Below, one piece after another: positions 11,532 to 23,600 of a stretch of DNA of 64,000 nt. The position numbers and the translations under genes are program-made. Position 1 is the stretch's first letter. Each line of letters begins with the position of its first letter. The stretch comes from Chrysogorgia sp. JL179-B06 (lineage: Eukaryota; Cnidaria; Anthozoa; Scleralcyonacea; Chrysogorgiidae). The stretch spans positions 4,318,001-4,382,000 of the forward strand of contig JAYKKM010000193.1 of assembly GCA_035772405.1 (NCBI GenBank). Direction: 5' to 3'. Below the pieces are notes generated by a model. The model had not been told where the DNA came from, did not search any database, and was given only the letters and a program-made list of their open reading frames with translations.

Positions 11532-11999
11532 TTAAAAAAGAAAAGTCTTAATTGCTGACTTAAAACTACTTAACATATCAAAACTTCTAATTTCCTGTAG
11601 TAATGAATTCCACTGTTTTGGTGCGGCAACCGAGAATGTTCTCATGTCTCCATGAGTCACCGTTTTGGATTTTGGCTCAAGTAGCAGATTTCGGTCAGAT
11701 GATCTCAAAGCACGAGTAGGTTTATATTTAGTTAGCAAGTCAGTAATATAAACAGACGCCTGGCCATGCAAAGCCTTGAAAGTAATTATTAGTATCTTAA
11801 AAACAATCCTTGATCTCACCGGCAACCAGTGAAGATTACGAAGCACAGGGGAGATATGCTCCGATTTTTTAACCCCTGCAACAAGTCTAGCAGCTGTATT
11901 TTGAATTCGCTGTAACTTGCTCAATTCAGCTTCTGGTAAGCCATATAGGATGCTATTACAGCTGTCAAGTTTTGATGTTATGAATGCATGCACCAACAG
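11532..11999 (-). pseudogene. LINE reverse transcriptase C terminus
   Basis: Reads VHAFITSKLDSCNSILYGLP, then LQRIQNTAARLV, HWLPVRSRIVFKILIITFKA and PKQWNSLLQEIR. These are the conserved order of motifs at the end of CR1/L2-type LINE ORF2. Open for 154 codons to a stop at 11532. Confidence 0.88.
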
Positions 12000-12014
12000 A
12001 CCAACTTCTCACAG

Positions 12015-12434
12015 GGGTCTATTATAGGGGGTCGGTCTTTCCGCAAACCGCAGTGTTTTTTTCCTCCTTCACCGTTAACCGCTTCCCGTAACGAACGTTC
12101 GCAAGCAGTTCAAATGTTCATAACGTGACCACGGCGACCACAATAATTATTTCTCTTGAGTCTTTAGGCCCTCTTTAGAAGGCCTTACAACACAGCTATT
12201 TTTTTCCGATTACGTCCACCGTATTTCCAAGGCTATTACATGTATTATTAGTAACCTCGATGGCACACTGAGCTTATTAAAGCCTGGCCTGGTGGTAAAT
12301 TTACGCCCATTTATGGCATTTACCTCTGTCCAGGGGAGGGACGGGAGAAAATTCCGCATTGTAACGATATATTCGCAATCCGACCCCCCAAATATAGGCT
12401 AAAACCGCCTAACCGCCAAACTATCATAGCCCCC
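12015..12434. mobile_element. TIR element inserted in the LINE
   Basis: Imperfect ends GGGTCTATTATAG and CTATCATAGCCCC, with CTCACAG duplicated on both sides (12008-12014, 12435-12441). Removing it joins ...SKKDCE to the VHAFITSKL frame as in intact LINEs. An 8-bp local duplication (GACCAACT) lies at the left edge. Confidence 0.7.
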
Positions 12435-12530
12435 CTCACAGTCCTTTTTACTCAAATATTTCCTGATCTTGCCGATATTTCTGATAGCCAAAGTGGCCGA
12501 TTTACAAATGTTATTTACATGAGTATTTAA
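12435..12530 (-). pseudogene. LINE RT fragment upstream of the insertion
   Basis: Minus-strand NNICKSATLAIRNIGKIRKY LSKKDCE is the thumb-side segment of LINE RT that precedes VHAFITSKLD. It belongs to the same element as 11532-11999. Confidence 0.75.
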
Positions 12531-12536
12531 ATATAC

Positions 12537-12690
12537 CAAGTTTGATTTGATTTCATAAACAACTCTGCGATAGGTGCCATTTTGAATTTTCAAGAAGCTA
12601 CGCGGGCGTGCAAGATGGCCTTTTCTAGAAAAATGAAAGTTTTCAACCACATTTATGATAATTAATGCTAATTGCTATAAACATAATGTA
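12537..12690. repeat. Dispersed repeat, second copy at 53157-53310
   Basis: About 150 bp starting CCAAGTTTGATTTGATTTC and containing GCGGGCGTGCAAGATGGCC matches 53157-53310 in the same orientation with few changes. No ends with duplication seen. Confidence 0.85.
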
Positions 12691-13999
12691 TCTTGTGTTA
12701 ATATACACACTGCTGCAACGAATTTACACCCCTATTTCCAAGCTTTGAGAATAGAAATCGGCGAAAGTTATTTTGATGTCACGCATCGTAAATACCATAA
12801 CATGCTACAAAAGAACTCTCACAAAATCTGGTTATTTTGACAAGCGCCGGGATATATAAGTCATATAACTGAGACCGTACCTTGTGTAGTTGTGACAAAC
12901 TACACCGCGTTACTGGTCCCGGCGCTTGTCATTGTCAAACACGTGTCTTATATGTCGAAGCATACCGTGGGTTGACCAAAGTTGAAGGCTCATTTATGTA
13001 TACACTCTTATGTATATACTCTCGACTGGCGGTCCATTTGGACCGAATGAATCTGACCATGACTATAAATTTAACATTTTAATATCCTCAAAAAGCTTCT
13101 CAAATTTGGATAATATAGTGTAGAAGTGCTTCAGGCCTATCGATGCGCGTGTAACGATTTTGACAATTAAACCTCGTACCCCCTCCACCCGCACGAGGAT
13201 TTCATTGTTTCGTAGGAACCAATCAGAGTTCGGAGCAAGTCGAAAAGAGGCAAACAAACGGTGGGCGTGAGGGAACTGGGACAAGAAGGACTAGAAAGTA
13301 AATTATTTCAAACTAGAAAATAAATTATTTCAAATAATCAAGATGGCGAAGACACTTACAGTGTAAGGTGGAGATTAGGGGGCGGGGGGGGGGATTCTAG
13401 TCGGTTCAATACGCCACCTCAGACCGCGTAATTTTCGCTCTCAATTCCCCCCCCCCCCTTCGAGAACCGCTACACAAGGAATTTAATACAGCATGAAAAA
13501 TACGCGGACTAATACGTACGACAAAGACATTCCAACCTTCCCGATTATTCCGCGGGAGTCTCCCGAAAATTCATGCACTCTCCCGAACTCCAATTGCTTG
13601 TCAAATTCTCCCGAATTTTCAAAAATCTTTAGAAACGGGCAAGAAATTCGCAAACCTACTGTTTTTTAGCGACATATGGGAAGATAAAAGGGTTAACATG
13701 AGAGCTCATCTTAGCTAGAAACAATGTTTCAGTCTCCGTAAACTGCCGCCGTACATCACGTTCGGTTGCTTTGGAAAGAAGTCTGGGGGGGGGGGAAATG
13801 TGCGCGCACAGACTTTTATAGTGATCGAGATAGCGCTATTTCCTAAGGTGGTCTTATACAATTATTTTTGAAGTTGATCGTCCAGCTGGTTGTTGTCCAT
13901 GACGGCCTCAGCGGCGGTCGTCTCAGAGTCAAGAAAAGCGTGTTTGTCAGGTTTGCCTATATATACGTCTGGTTCATTACGTCATCGTTTGTTTGTGTC
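12691..13999. other. No gene; poly-G and poly-C runs
   Basis: Runs of G at 13386-13395 and 13787-13796 and of C at 13447-13458. The two at 13.39 and 13.45 kb could pair. The rest is featureless. Confidence 0.5.
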
Positions 14000-15400
14000 A
14001 TAATTAGTGTGAGTGGGTGTTGCGTCATGCGTTAAGCGTGGGCCAATATTGTTCGTCATGGGTTGTGTGCGAAGAAGTTTTTTGTATGGTGTCGGTAACT
14101 GTTGTGATCATCTGTTAAGTGGTTTATGTTCCAAGTTGGTATACCAACTTTCTCATGTAAGTCGCTGTTTGTATATATATAGATACATTCAGCCGAGTCC
14201 CAGTCAATATCGTGTTTTGTTTGTACGTGGTGTTCAGTAGCCTGCGTGCAGTCTCTACATTTCTCTACCGGTTTCCGATGTAGAGACTGCACGCAGGCTA
14301 GGTGTTCAGCTATGTGATTATAGTTCTGTCCCCGTTTCTAGTAGCTCGTTTCTGTTCAGCTAGTCTGATTTTTAGGTTTCTGCTGGTTTTAGCAATATAA
14401 GTGTCCTGGCAGTCGGCGCATTTGATCTTGTAAACTGCACCGTACGTCTTTCGTGAGGCTGTTCTTTGTCTTTTACGTTAGTCAGTATATGTCGCAAAGT
14501 AGTTATAGTTTTGTGGGCTACACGTATGTTGTAAGGTCGTAAAATACGTGCAATAATTTCTGATGCACTTTAATGTATGGTATTGTTAACTTGCTGTTAC
14601 GGCTGTATTGCTGTCGGTCTCGTTGATATTGTAGTTGTTCCGTTCAATTTATTGAATTTATTTAGTATTGTAGTTGCTTTTGCGAAACGCGCGCCGAAGA
14701 TAGTCGTTTTCGTTGCGCAGAGTTTCGGGTGAATCGCAAATAAGTTGTGCTCATCTTGTTTGTTTTGATGGTTGTTGCTTTCTATCAGTGTGTTGGTTTT
14801 CTGTAAACACTGGTCCTTAGTTTGTTCTTGTCACGTGTTACCAAACAGTCTAGAAAAGGAAGAGTTCCATTCACCTCAATTTATTTAGTAAATTGTATGT
14901 CACAGTTCTGTTCGTTAACATGTTTGTGAAAATCGTCGACGTCGTTTTCATGTAGCGCAGTAATGGTGTCGTCAATGTATAGCGAAACCAAAAAGGTAAT
15001 GTTTTTTTTTTGTTGTGAGTGCGCGTTCCTCTATGGCTTGCATCACAATCTCAGCAACCACAACTGAGACTGGAGATCCCATAGCTGTCCCGTGTAACTG
15101 TTTGTATAGTACGTGCCGTTATATTGAAAATAAGTGGAGGTCAAACAAAGCGTAAGTAATTCAATAATGTCGTCAGTGGGGCGTCGGCAGATCGTTCAAT
15201 ACAAGTTTCCGTACATTGTATAGCCAGTTGAAGTGGAACACTGGTAAACAGTGATTTCACATCAAAAGACACGCACAAGTTTAAAGTTGTCTGGTATTTG
15301 TACTGTTTTGATGGCGTTGATAAAGTTTTCGGGAGATTGAAATTTGTATTGTTGCGGTTTGTGAAGTTTAGGTAATAGTGCTTTGCGCGCTTGTTTTCTT
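14000..15400 (-). pseudogene. Dead Penelope-like element (RT and GIY-YIG)
   Basis: Minus strand, in order from 15400: KQLHGTAMGSPVSVVVAEIV (RT catalytic region), SLYIDDTITALHENDVDDFH (YxDD motif), GTLPFLDCLVTRDKNKLRT, SVYRKPTH, then YGAVYKIKCADCQDTYIAKT (GIY-YIG-type endonuclease; the usual YIG is YIA here) and EHHVQTKHDIDWDSAECI. Several frameshifts and stops separate these. PLEs encode RT fused to a GIY-YIG nuclease. A small hairpin element is inserted near its 3' end at 14238-14300. Confidence 0.85.
14238..14300. mobile_element. 63-bp perfect hairpin element with 9-bp duplication
   Basis: A 23-bp left arm starting TAGCCTGCGTGCAGTCTC (14238-14260), a 17-nt loop, and an exact inverse arm (14278-14300). 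GGTGTTCAG is repeated on both sides (14229-14237, 14301-14309). The TIR start TAGCCTGC is shared with the element at 42779-44840. Confidence 0.85.
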
Positions 15401-16500
15401 CTTGGCGGCCATTTTATGGGACGCCTATTTCAGTTCACAAACGAATCCGTCGATATTTGATCAATCCTTCTTATAAATTATCCATTTTCAAGTTTTCTAA
15501 GAAGTAAATATACCTGAATGATCAATTATTGTGATATTTTTCGTAAAATTGATCATTTACTATAGTAATCTTTTCGATACATAGAAGCTGCGAGCGCTTC
15601 GCCTCCGAAGCGTGGAAGGCCGGGTTATGCTGCTGAAACAGCGCGAATAAGTTTCCGAATGGAAGTGTTTGATGAGTGACTAGTAAAGAAATATATTTTG
15701 TTTCTTCTGATGTTTTGTTCATTTGAATTTGCAAAGATTCAGGAACTAAAGCCATCCGGGCCAGCTTGTTCGTCAGAAACGGCGTTGCGCGCGGCCCGCA
15801 GTGATTCACACAAACAAGCGAACCGCAACTGTTCAAATCGTCTTGAACATTAACTTCGTAACGCCCCGATGTCAGGATCGGACTCCAATTTCAACATTTC
15901 CAAATAATCTGGAGTTCACATGCAAATTATAGTTCTAACGAATCAATTCGTATGAAAACAAAAACACAAGCGCGCAAAGCACTACCCTGACACTCACTCT
16001 TTTACAAACTTGTTTCGTCACAAGTTGCATTGTTTGTGAATATAAATGTGAGAGCGATGCTCGCTACGTATATAGGTAGCCTATAGAAATCGCGGCAGTT
16101 TACCACCATTTCGCTTTACTATATCCAAAACATTGCCTACGCAGAGCACTCTATAATTTTTACACACTCGAAAATACATTTATATTCCTCAATATGTCGT
16201 ACTTCACCTTTCTCTCTTGAGTGCTTTTAGCAACTATATATGTTCACTTTTGTATTGAAATTTTTTTTATATTACTTCACGGCCTATTGGAAGATCACTT
16301 TTTTTTATGTAAATAGTTTATTGGTGAAATAGTACCGTGATTAAATAAAATTCTAATAAAAATAATAATAAATTCGCTTTTCAAGTATTCCTGAATAAGA
16401 ATAGGTTTCAAATAAACAATTATATTTACTTTCTCGCATTCGTACGGTACGAGGTTGCCCCAAGAGTACAAAGGGTTATAAAAATAGTACATTTAGGGAC
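15401..16500. other. No gene recognised
   Basis: Open frames up to 104 codons without recognisable domain. Sequence after 16250 is very AT-rich. Confidence 0.5.
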
Positions 16501-17591
16501 ATTGTGCCTCAGAATTCTGGCCCGTTTCAAACGTCGAATTTTTCATGTGCCGAACCTAAGGAGTAAGGGACCGGCCATTATTTATGGTCGGGGTGGGGGC
16601 GGAAGAGAAATAGATTTGGTGCTGAAAAATGTTTTTACCCAACCACATTAAGAAATTTAACCGTCCCAACCATTTATGAGTAAAGAAAATCTTTTACCCT
16701 GCCTATCAATACAGAGCAGGAATCCAAAGAAAACAAGGAGAAGAATACAATAACAAAAGCTAATGTGCAATGATGACTAATGAGAACTGATGATGAGATT
16801 CCAATTTTAAATGATGAACTCTTAATTTTTTATGTAAATACACTGTTATTTTCAAGGAGTCAAAATAACTCTCCTGTTACCCCATTTAGGTGGAGTTAAA
16901 AAATCTGCCCGCGCCAATGAAATTTTCACAGGTTGATGGCATGGTAACACTGAATATAAATTTTATTGTCATGGCAACAAAAATGTGACGTCATTATGAC
17001 GTCATCAGTAAAAAATTCGGATTTGAAGCAGTTCAAAAAAAGTGATTATAGCAACATAAGTGATTATATCAGTAAATAGATTCATCTTAATCGCTATGTT
17101 CTTATTCTTATTGTTTCTATTAAAAAAATAATATTAAACAAATAATCTCTTAATCGCTATGTTCTATTTCTTATTGTTTCTATTGTGTTCAGGAATGCTC
17201 TGTAACTTTTAAAATTTTTTTTCACCATTTTTTCAGCCCCTATATACTACCAATGCACAACTAGGAAAAGTCGTAAAATTTTAGATTCATAGCTGTGTTC
17301 ATTATTGAGATATCAGCATTTCAATTCAATTCAGCGCGGGTATAGATTCCGCCCCAGCATATACTGACGACTGTGACAGCCCTAAGGCCATGAAATGGTA
17401 ATGAAAGTCATAGAATACAGTGCAAGCGAAGAATTTTGAAAAGTAATGCGGTTTTGTTTTCGTTATTCGCTATTCATTATTTAAGTTTAGTTTAGTTTAA
17501 TGAATTTGTCACAATGTATTTACAAGTTACTATTGATACAAAAACTACATACAAATACAACGAATAAGACAGGTGTGACAGGAGAAAGGAC

Positions 17592-17873
17592 TTACGTCCC
17601 AATTGACACCTGCAGACCCCTTAATGGTAGATACAATTGGCTATAGGCAGGTAGTTGGATAGAGTACATTTTGTGTAGACTGGACTTAAATAGAGCGAGA
17701 GAATTGTAGGATTTGAGACTAGATGGGAGAGTGTTCCACAGTTCAGCTGATCTAATAAAAAACGATTTCCGGAAGTAGTCCTCAACGAGGAAGAACAAGT
17801 GCAATTTTGACAAAAAAACATCTAAAAGTAGACATAAATTTAGAAAACCTATCAGATCAAATCCAGGTCTCAA
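17592..17873 (-). pseudogene. LINE C-terminal fragment
   Basis: Minus-strand FRKSFFIRSAELWNTLPSSL followed by ALFKSSLHKMYS matches the last conserved block of LINE ORF2 (the W-N-LP motif). Upstream frame is lost by 17880. Confidence 0.6.
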
Positions 17874-18191
17874 CTCTCAAGCCATCGTCTGACAATGATC
17901 ACGAACGCCATTTTAGAGCACATGTAAACTCCATCCCCGAGCCTACGTTTAATATATCTGTTATGTCAACATCATCCAAAGTGATACAAACTATTTTTTC
18001 GCTGTAATTTTGTTTTAATACCTTATTCGGCCAATTGGTGCCAAAAATACTTGAATCTTTCAGCGAATAATGAAATTTTTACAAATAAATAGGGCCTTTT
18101 TAAGGATTTGCTATTGTGGGGGGCGGAGCTGGAGGCATGTCCCTAGAAGGTCGTTTTTGGCGATCTGGTACAGACAACTCTGTGTCTTCCC

Positions 18192-18336
18192 AGCTGCGAG
18201 GGCTGATTTTTCAGGCTGGGGCAGTGCGGGCGATGAGGGGACTGGGAGGGAGGAGAAAAAAAGAAGAGAGGAATTTTCCGCGTCCCCTAGTTCCTAGTCC
18301 CCTCCCAGTCCGCAGCCTGAAAAATCAGCCCTCAGC
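18192..18336. repeat. Short inverted-repeat element
   Basis: Arms GGGCTGATTTTTCAGGCTG (18200-18218) and CAGCCTGAAAAATCAGCCC (18314-18332), spacer GA/AG-rich. Likely a small MITE; no clear duplication. Confidence 0.6.
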
Positions 18337-18734
18337 TACAATTGAAAGCACTTACTCAGTTTGAGAGCACTTGTGAGGACCACCCACCCCTTAGGTTACA
18401 GAGTATCCTGAACACATAATAACACGAAATTTCGAGAAGAAATTTTCATTTTAATAGAAACAATAAGAATAAGAACATAGCGACTAAGATAAATCTATTT
18501 ATTGATATAATCACTTATGTACGTTAACAGAACAGTATAAGAAATAATCCTGAGAAAATCTTTTTTTGAACTGCTTCAAATCCGAATTTTTTACTGAAGA
18601 CGTCATAATGACGTCACATTTTGTTGCCACGACAACAAAAATGTAACTTATATTCAGCGTTACCATGCCATCAACCTGTGAAAATTTCATTTGCATACAT
18701 CTAGTAGTTTTGGAGATATTGCCCGCGGGCAGAT

Positions 18735-18758
18735 CCCCCCCCCCCCCCCCCCCCCCCC
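18735..18758. repeat. Poly-C tract, 24 bp
   Basis: Uninterrupted C run following GCCCGCGGGCAGAT. Confidence 0.95.
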
Positions 18759-19723
18759 AACCCCAGAAGACCAAAAAAAAACACAATCTAGATAGGGTTA
18801 AACATGTAAATATAATAAGCAATGTGTGTGCTGTGTGCATATCCAAGGACTGAGTGCAACTAAATTAAACACAATACTCGCCCAAACAACAGAATAAAAA
18901 GAAGATACATACCAAAATTCAAGGTCTTGCGCTTTTATGTCTGATTCTCCACGCTTTCCAATCTCGTAAGGAGTGATCTCGCGCGCAAGGATATAGTGGA
19001 TCCAGGAAAGGACTGCAGGCTCTGGGTACGAAATAGCACGTTAAACCCATCCCGCTGCCAGACGTTATTCCATTTCGCATGCGCGAACTTGTTCCCAAAA
19101 TAGCTAGATCAATGGGCGTCATTTCCTGTTTCGTGTGAAATTTCTGTAAGCTCCAATAGTCTCCATCGAGATAGCTGGACGTATTACATGACGTAACCAA
19201 CTTTTAAGGAATGATACTAATTTTTACCAGGTCTTTTCAGTCGTATTAGATACATGTTCCACTCGTGTTCACTCGTGTTCCATACGATTAGGGACAAGGA
19301 CTATGCTTCAAGAACTAATTTGTTTTTGAAGAAACCTGTCTTCCTGTCAACAAGAATGTTTGGCCTAAGCGGTCGCGTACAAATCACACGTTGGTCTTCC
19401 GAAAGTGAAATTTCATCCTAGGGACGCGAGTTAATTTTCAACTCCGAAACACAGGTTGGTTTTTAACTCCAAAAACGGGAGCAATTTTAACTCCACAAAA
19501 CGGATTATTTTGAACCTTTTTTTTGGACCCGAATTTTGGAGTAAAAATGACTCCATGAAAATAACAGTGTAGTCATGAAAATTTTGCTACCCAACCCTTC
19601 AGAGAAGTGATTTTTTTACCCAACCATTTAGGTCTTAGAATTTTCAGTTAACCAACTATTTTCTCTTCTGCCATCCTAATGCAAATGAGCAAGAAGAAAG
19701 CTTTATGATAAATGGCATTAAGG

Positions 19724-19965
19724 AGGACACACGAGGCGAAAAATCGCGGGGGCATGCCGCGGGGACATTTCCCCTGTTGGCGACACACGAGGGGACATAT
19801 GTCAGAGAAGGAAAATAAAAATAAAATAACGTTCTTTGATTGGTTTATTTTAACTTTGTCGCAGTGGTTTATTAAATTTTTGTCCCCGCGACAATATTTC
19901 GCTTGGTGCATACGAGGGGATTTGTCTCTGCAACATGTCCTCGCGATTTGTCGCCTCGCGTGTCC
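19724..19965. mobile_element. MITE with AGGACACACGAGGCG ends
   Basis: Left end AGGACACACGAGGCGAAAAA and right end inverse CGCCTCGCGTGTCCT, about 240 bp. Inner copies of CACGAGGGGACA/ACGAGGGGAT show internal repeats. TSD not clear. Confidence 0.65.
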
Positions 19966-20012
19966 TAACCTTGAGGTATCGGCACATGAAATGTTCGACG
20001 TTTGAAACGGAC

Positions 20013-20582
20013 CAGAAAACTCTATATTGAAAACTCAACCGGCGAAGAACTCACATTAGATGGACTTTGGGCCCACATATTAAAGGTGGTCGGGAAATGG
20101 ACTCGAACATGTGTACCAGCAATCGGGTTGACTACGGAGTAAAATCTTCCGAGGAGAGATCAAACTCAATATTTTTTTGCAAAATGTTCATCGTTAGTCC
20201 ACTCTGGTGTTGATAACTAAATTGTATAAAATCCTATAGTGTATTGCATGACCGTAGAGGTTAGTAGCCTAATGGGGGCATCACAATTACTCGCCTTATA
20301 TATGACACTGGAGTTCATCGATGGGTAGTAAAAGCTAATAGTAAAAATCTCGAAACTTGAAAATCACGCCTATTACAACTACCTCAAGCAAACATCCTCT
20401 AAACTTAATGTTTTTTTTACGTTTCAGATTGGTAAGCACAACCGTCTAAGTTCTTGGACATTTTAATTCTGTCAAAGCAAACTTCGGCGCAGCTGCTTTC
20501 TAGACGTTGTGACGTTTCACTTCGCGATAATGATTGGATTTGATCATCTTTAGATCTCCTCGAGTTTCGTCTAATTCATCCT
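20013..20582. other. 3' flank of LRRFIP
   Basis: No coding or repeat feature recognised. It should include the LRRFIP 3' UTR on the minus strand. Confidence 0.4.
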
Positions 20583-20684
20583 TCAAGTTTCATCTTTTCG
20601 CCTGTTTTTCAATTTTTCGTATCTTTTCTGTATGTGGTCGTGCGCCGTTTGCAACTCGATTATTTCATCCTGAACTTTACGAAG
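20583..20684 (-). CDS. LRRFIP exon M (last coding exon)
   Basis: Acceptor TTTCAG|CTTCGTAA; 33 codons [33 protein letters not shown] and a TGA stop at 20585-20583. Ends the coiled coil with the basic LKNRRK tail seen in the family. Confidence 0.93.
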   Translation of the reverse strand, partial: LRKVQDEIIELQTAHDHIQKRYEKLKNRRKDET

Positions 20685-23600
20685 CTGAAAGAATGAAAAC
20701 ATAATGAAAATAGATAAGAGATCACACAAGGATCGATCTAAATCTTACAGTTCGAAGGGAATACAGTCAGGAAGTCTTGAGTTGACAAATAATTTCCCAA
20801 CGCAACCAGGTGATAATTCAGACATAGTTTGACAAAAAGTTTTTTGAACGTAACTTTAAAAGTTACTGTCCATGACAGTAACTTTTAAAGTGTTTATGAA
20901 ACGAAAATTGAGGTGACTTTTTATTGATTTATTTGAGAGAACTCCTCAAATGATAAAGAATGGCGTTTGTAGTTCTTTAATATCTTATCTCGTTCTCGAG
21001 TTATTCAAGATTGTGTAATATGACTTATCACGTCACTAGTTGTACCCATCATTATGATGAATCAGAAAATGAAGCATATCTACAAAACTATTGAACAAAA
21101 TTCCTTGCAACTTTCCACAAGTATACAGGTCACTAAATTGAATATCCCCACGTCAACTTTATCATTACCATAGCAATATGTATTAGTTCCCAGACATTTC
21201 ATCCTACAGCAAAAAATTTCTATTTTCCACTATGCCCTAAACAGATTTTGACTCGAAGTTGCTCTGTTTTGTTGGCAATATTATTGAAAATATTCCTCAC
21301 TGATCAACAGTTATAAATATTGGTTTAGAAAAGGCAGAATATAAACAAGTGTATGAGAGGAATAAAGGAGTCTGGGAACTAATCTGTTACCATGGCAACG
21401 ATAAAGTTTACGTGGGTTATTCAGTTTAGTGACCTGTATACTTGTGCAAAGTTTCAAGGAATTTTGTTCAATAGAAGAAGATATGCTTCATTTTCTGATT
21501 CGTCATAATGGTGGGTACAACTAGTGACGTCATAGGTCATATTACACAATCTTGAATAACTCGAGAACGAGATAAGGTATGGAAGAACTACAAACGCCAT
21601 TCTTTATCGTTTGAGGAGCTCTTTCAAATAAATCAATAAAAATGTCATCTCAATTTTCGTTTCATAGACACTTTAAAGTGTTTATGAAACGAAAATTGAG
21701 ATGACATTTTTATTGATTTATTTGAAAGAGCTCCTCAAACGATAAAGAATGGCGTTTGTAGTTCTTCCATACCTTATCTCGTTCTCGAGTTATTCAAGAT
21801 TGTGTAATATGACCGATGACGTCACTAGTTGTACCCACCATATGACGAATCAGAAAATGAAGCATATCTTCAAAACTATTGAACAAAATTCCTTGAAACT
21901 TTGCACAAGTATACAGGTCACTAAACTGAATAACCCACGTAAACTTTATCGTTGCCATGGGAACAGATTAGTTCCCAGACTCCTTTATTCCTCTCATAAA
22001 CTTGTTTATATTCTGCGTTTTCTAAACCAATATTTATAACTATTGATCAGTGAGGGATATTTTCAATAGTATTGCCAACAAAACAGAGCAACTTCGAGTC
22101 AAAATCCGTTTAGGGCATAGTGGAAAATAGAAATTTTTGCTGTAGGATGAAAGGTCTGGGAACTAGTGTATATTGCTATGGTAATGATAAAGTTGACGTG
22201 GGGATATTCAATTTAGTGACCTATATATTTGTGTAAAGTTTCAAGGAATTTTGTTCAATAGTTTTGTAGATATGCTTCATTTTCTGATTCATCATAATGG
22301 TGGGTACAACTAGTGACGTCATAGGTCATATTACACAATCTTGAATAACTTGAGAACGAGATAAGATATTAAATAACTACAAACGCCATTCTTTATCATT
22401 TGAGGAGTTCTCTCAAATAAATCAATAAAAAAGTCACCTCAATTTTCGTTTCATAAACACTTTAAAGGGATATGGCAATAAAAATTATTTTTGCCTTTCT
22501 GATAAACAAACGGTCATACGAGGGCAATCCAAGTGAAAATCTACTCTGCTGCAAAACATCATCACTAATTTCCACAAATAAAAATCTTGTTATCCGCTAT
22601 CTTGTTTTAAAGGGACACTCCGGCCAAAATACAAATGTAGTTCATATGAAAGATCTTACTGACTTTAGTTGATTTCCAAAGTTTCAGCATTCCTATCAAT
22701 TTAGTTAAGAAGATATGGCTAGTTGAAGTTGGAGAGTTTGTCCAATTTCGATGCCATTTTGTTTCTCAAATATGACGTCACTGAGTGATGCTATCTTGTA
22801 TTATGCCTAAGAAGCTCCTCTACTTTCCTGCAATGAGGAACTAAATAGTTTATTTCGACTAGTTTTCGTCCAAACAGTATTCACAACAGCTATCACTATG
22901 TGATTGCCATCAAAACAACTCCACTGCCGGTAAAGAATCACTCAATGACGTCATATTCGCAAAACCAATATGGCGTCAAACTCCTCAAATTTTCAACTTC
23001 AACTAGCCATATCTTCTTAACTAAATTGATAGGAATGCTGAAACTTTGGAAATAAACTAAAGTCAGTAAGATCTTTCATATGAACTGCATTTGTATTTTG
23101 GCCGGAGTATCCCTTTAATGCCTTACCTAATTAACATGAGGTCACAAGCAGGGTAAACATGATGAAACTTTCCTTTCTGATACCTGAATTTATGTGGTAT
23201 ACTTTTAAAAGTATTGTAGTTCAATTGAGAAAGAAAAACATCCACAAAAATCAAGTTTTAGACTTATATACGTGAAATTATGGCTGACTAAAGTTTTCAC
23301 TTTACCCTGCTTGTGACGTCACACGCATATCGTAAAATTATCCAAGATGGCGGATCATGGTGGAAAACAGGAATGTCTTTTGTCGAAGTTAGTGATGTTG
23401 TTTTGCACAAGAGTCGTTTTGTTTACTTCGATTACCCAGCGAAGGCAATTTGCTAATCAGAAAGGCAAAAATAATTTGTGTTGCCATATCCCTTTAAAGT
23501 TACGTTCAACTTTTTAAACGACATTGGCAACAAAAATGAAGTTTGTCTAATATGAAAGAACTCGTAAAATGATAGAGCAACACCTTTTACAACTTTTCGG

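Larger units (their letters stand above)
11342..12530 (-). mobile_element. CR1/L2-like LINE, 3' part
   Basis: Minus-strand LINE remnant: RT C-terminal coding at 12530-12435 and 11999-11532, a 3' UTR, and an (ATT)n tail at 11392-11342 as expected for a non-LTR element that ends in a microsatellite. The coding part is split by the insertion at 12015-12434. Confidence 0.8.
16839..19571. mobile_element. 2.7-kb inverted-repeat element, nested content
   Basis: Ends ACACTGTTATTTTCAAGGAG (from 16840) and its inverse ending ATAACAGTGT (19570). Long subterminal arms match at about 16900-17130 and 18440-18730 (for example GACGTCATTATGACGTCA and CAGGTTGATGGCATGGTAAC). The centre holds a LINE fragment, an 18.2-kb hairpin element and a C tract. 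A further inverted pair outside it (CCGTTTCAAACGTCGAA near 16524 and its inverse near 20000) suggests an older element around it. No transposase seen. Confidence 0.6.

Noticed and set aside
13880..13935. Hammerhead-like core at the 3' end of the dead PLE
   Set aside because: CTGAGACGACC... needs an insertion in the core and GAAA is absent.
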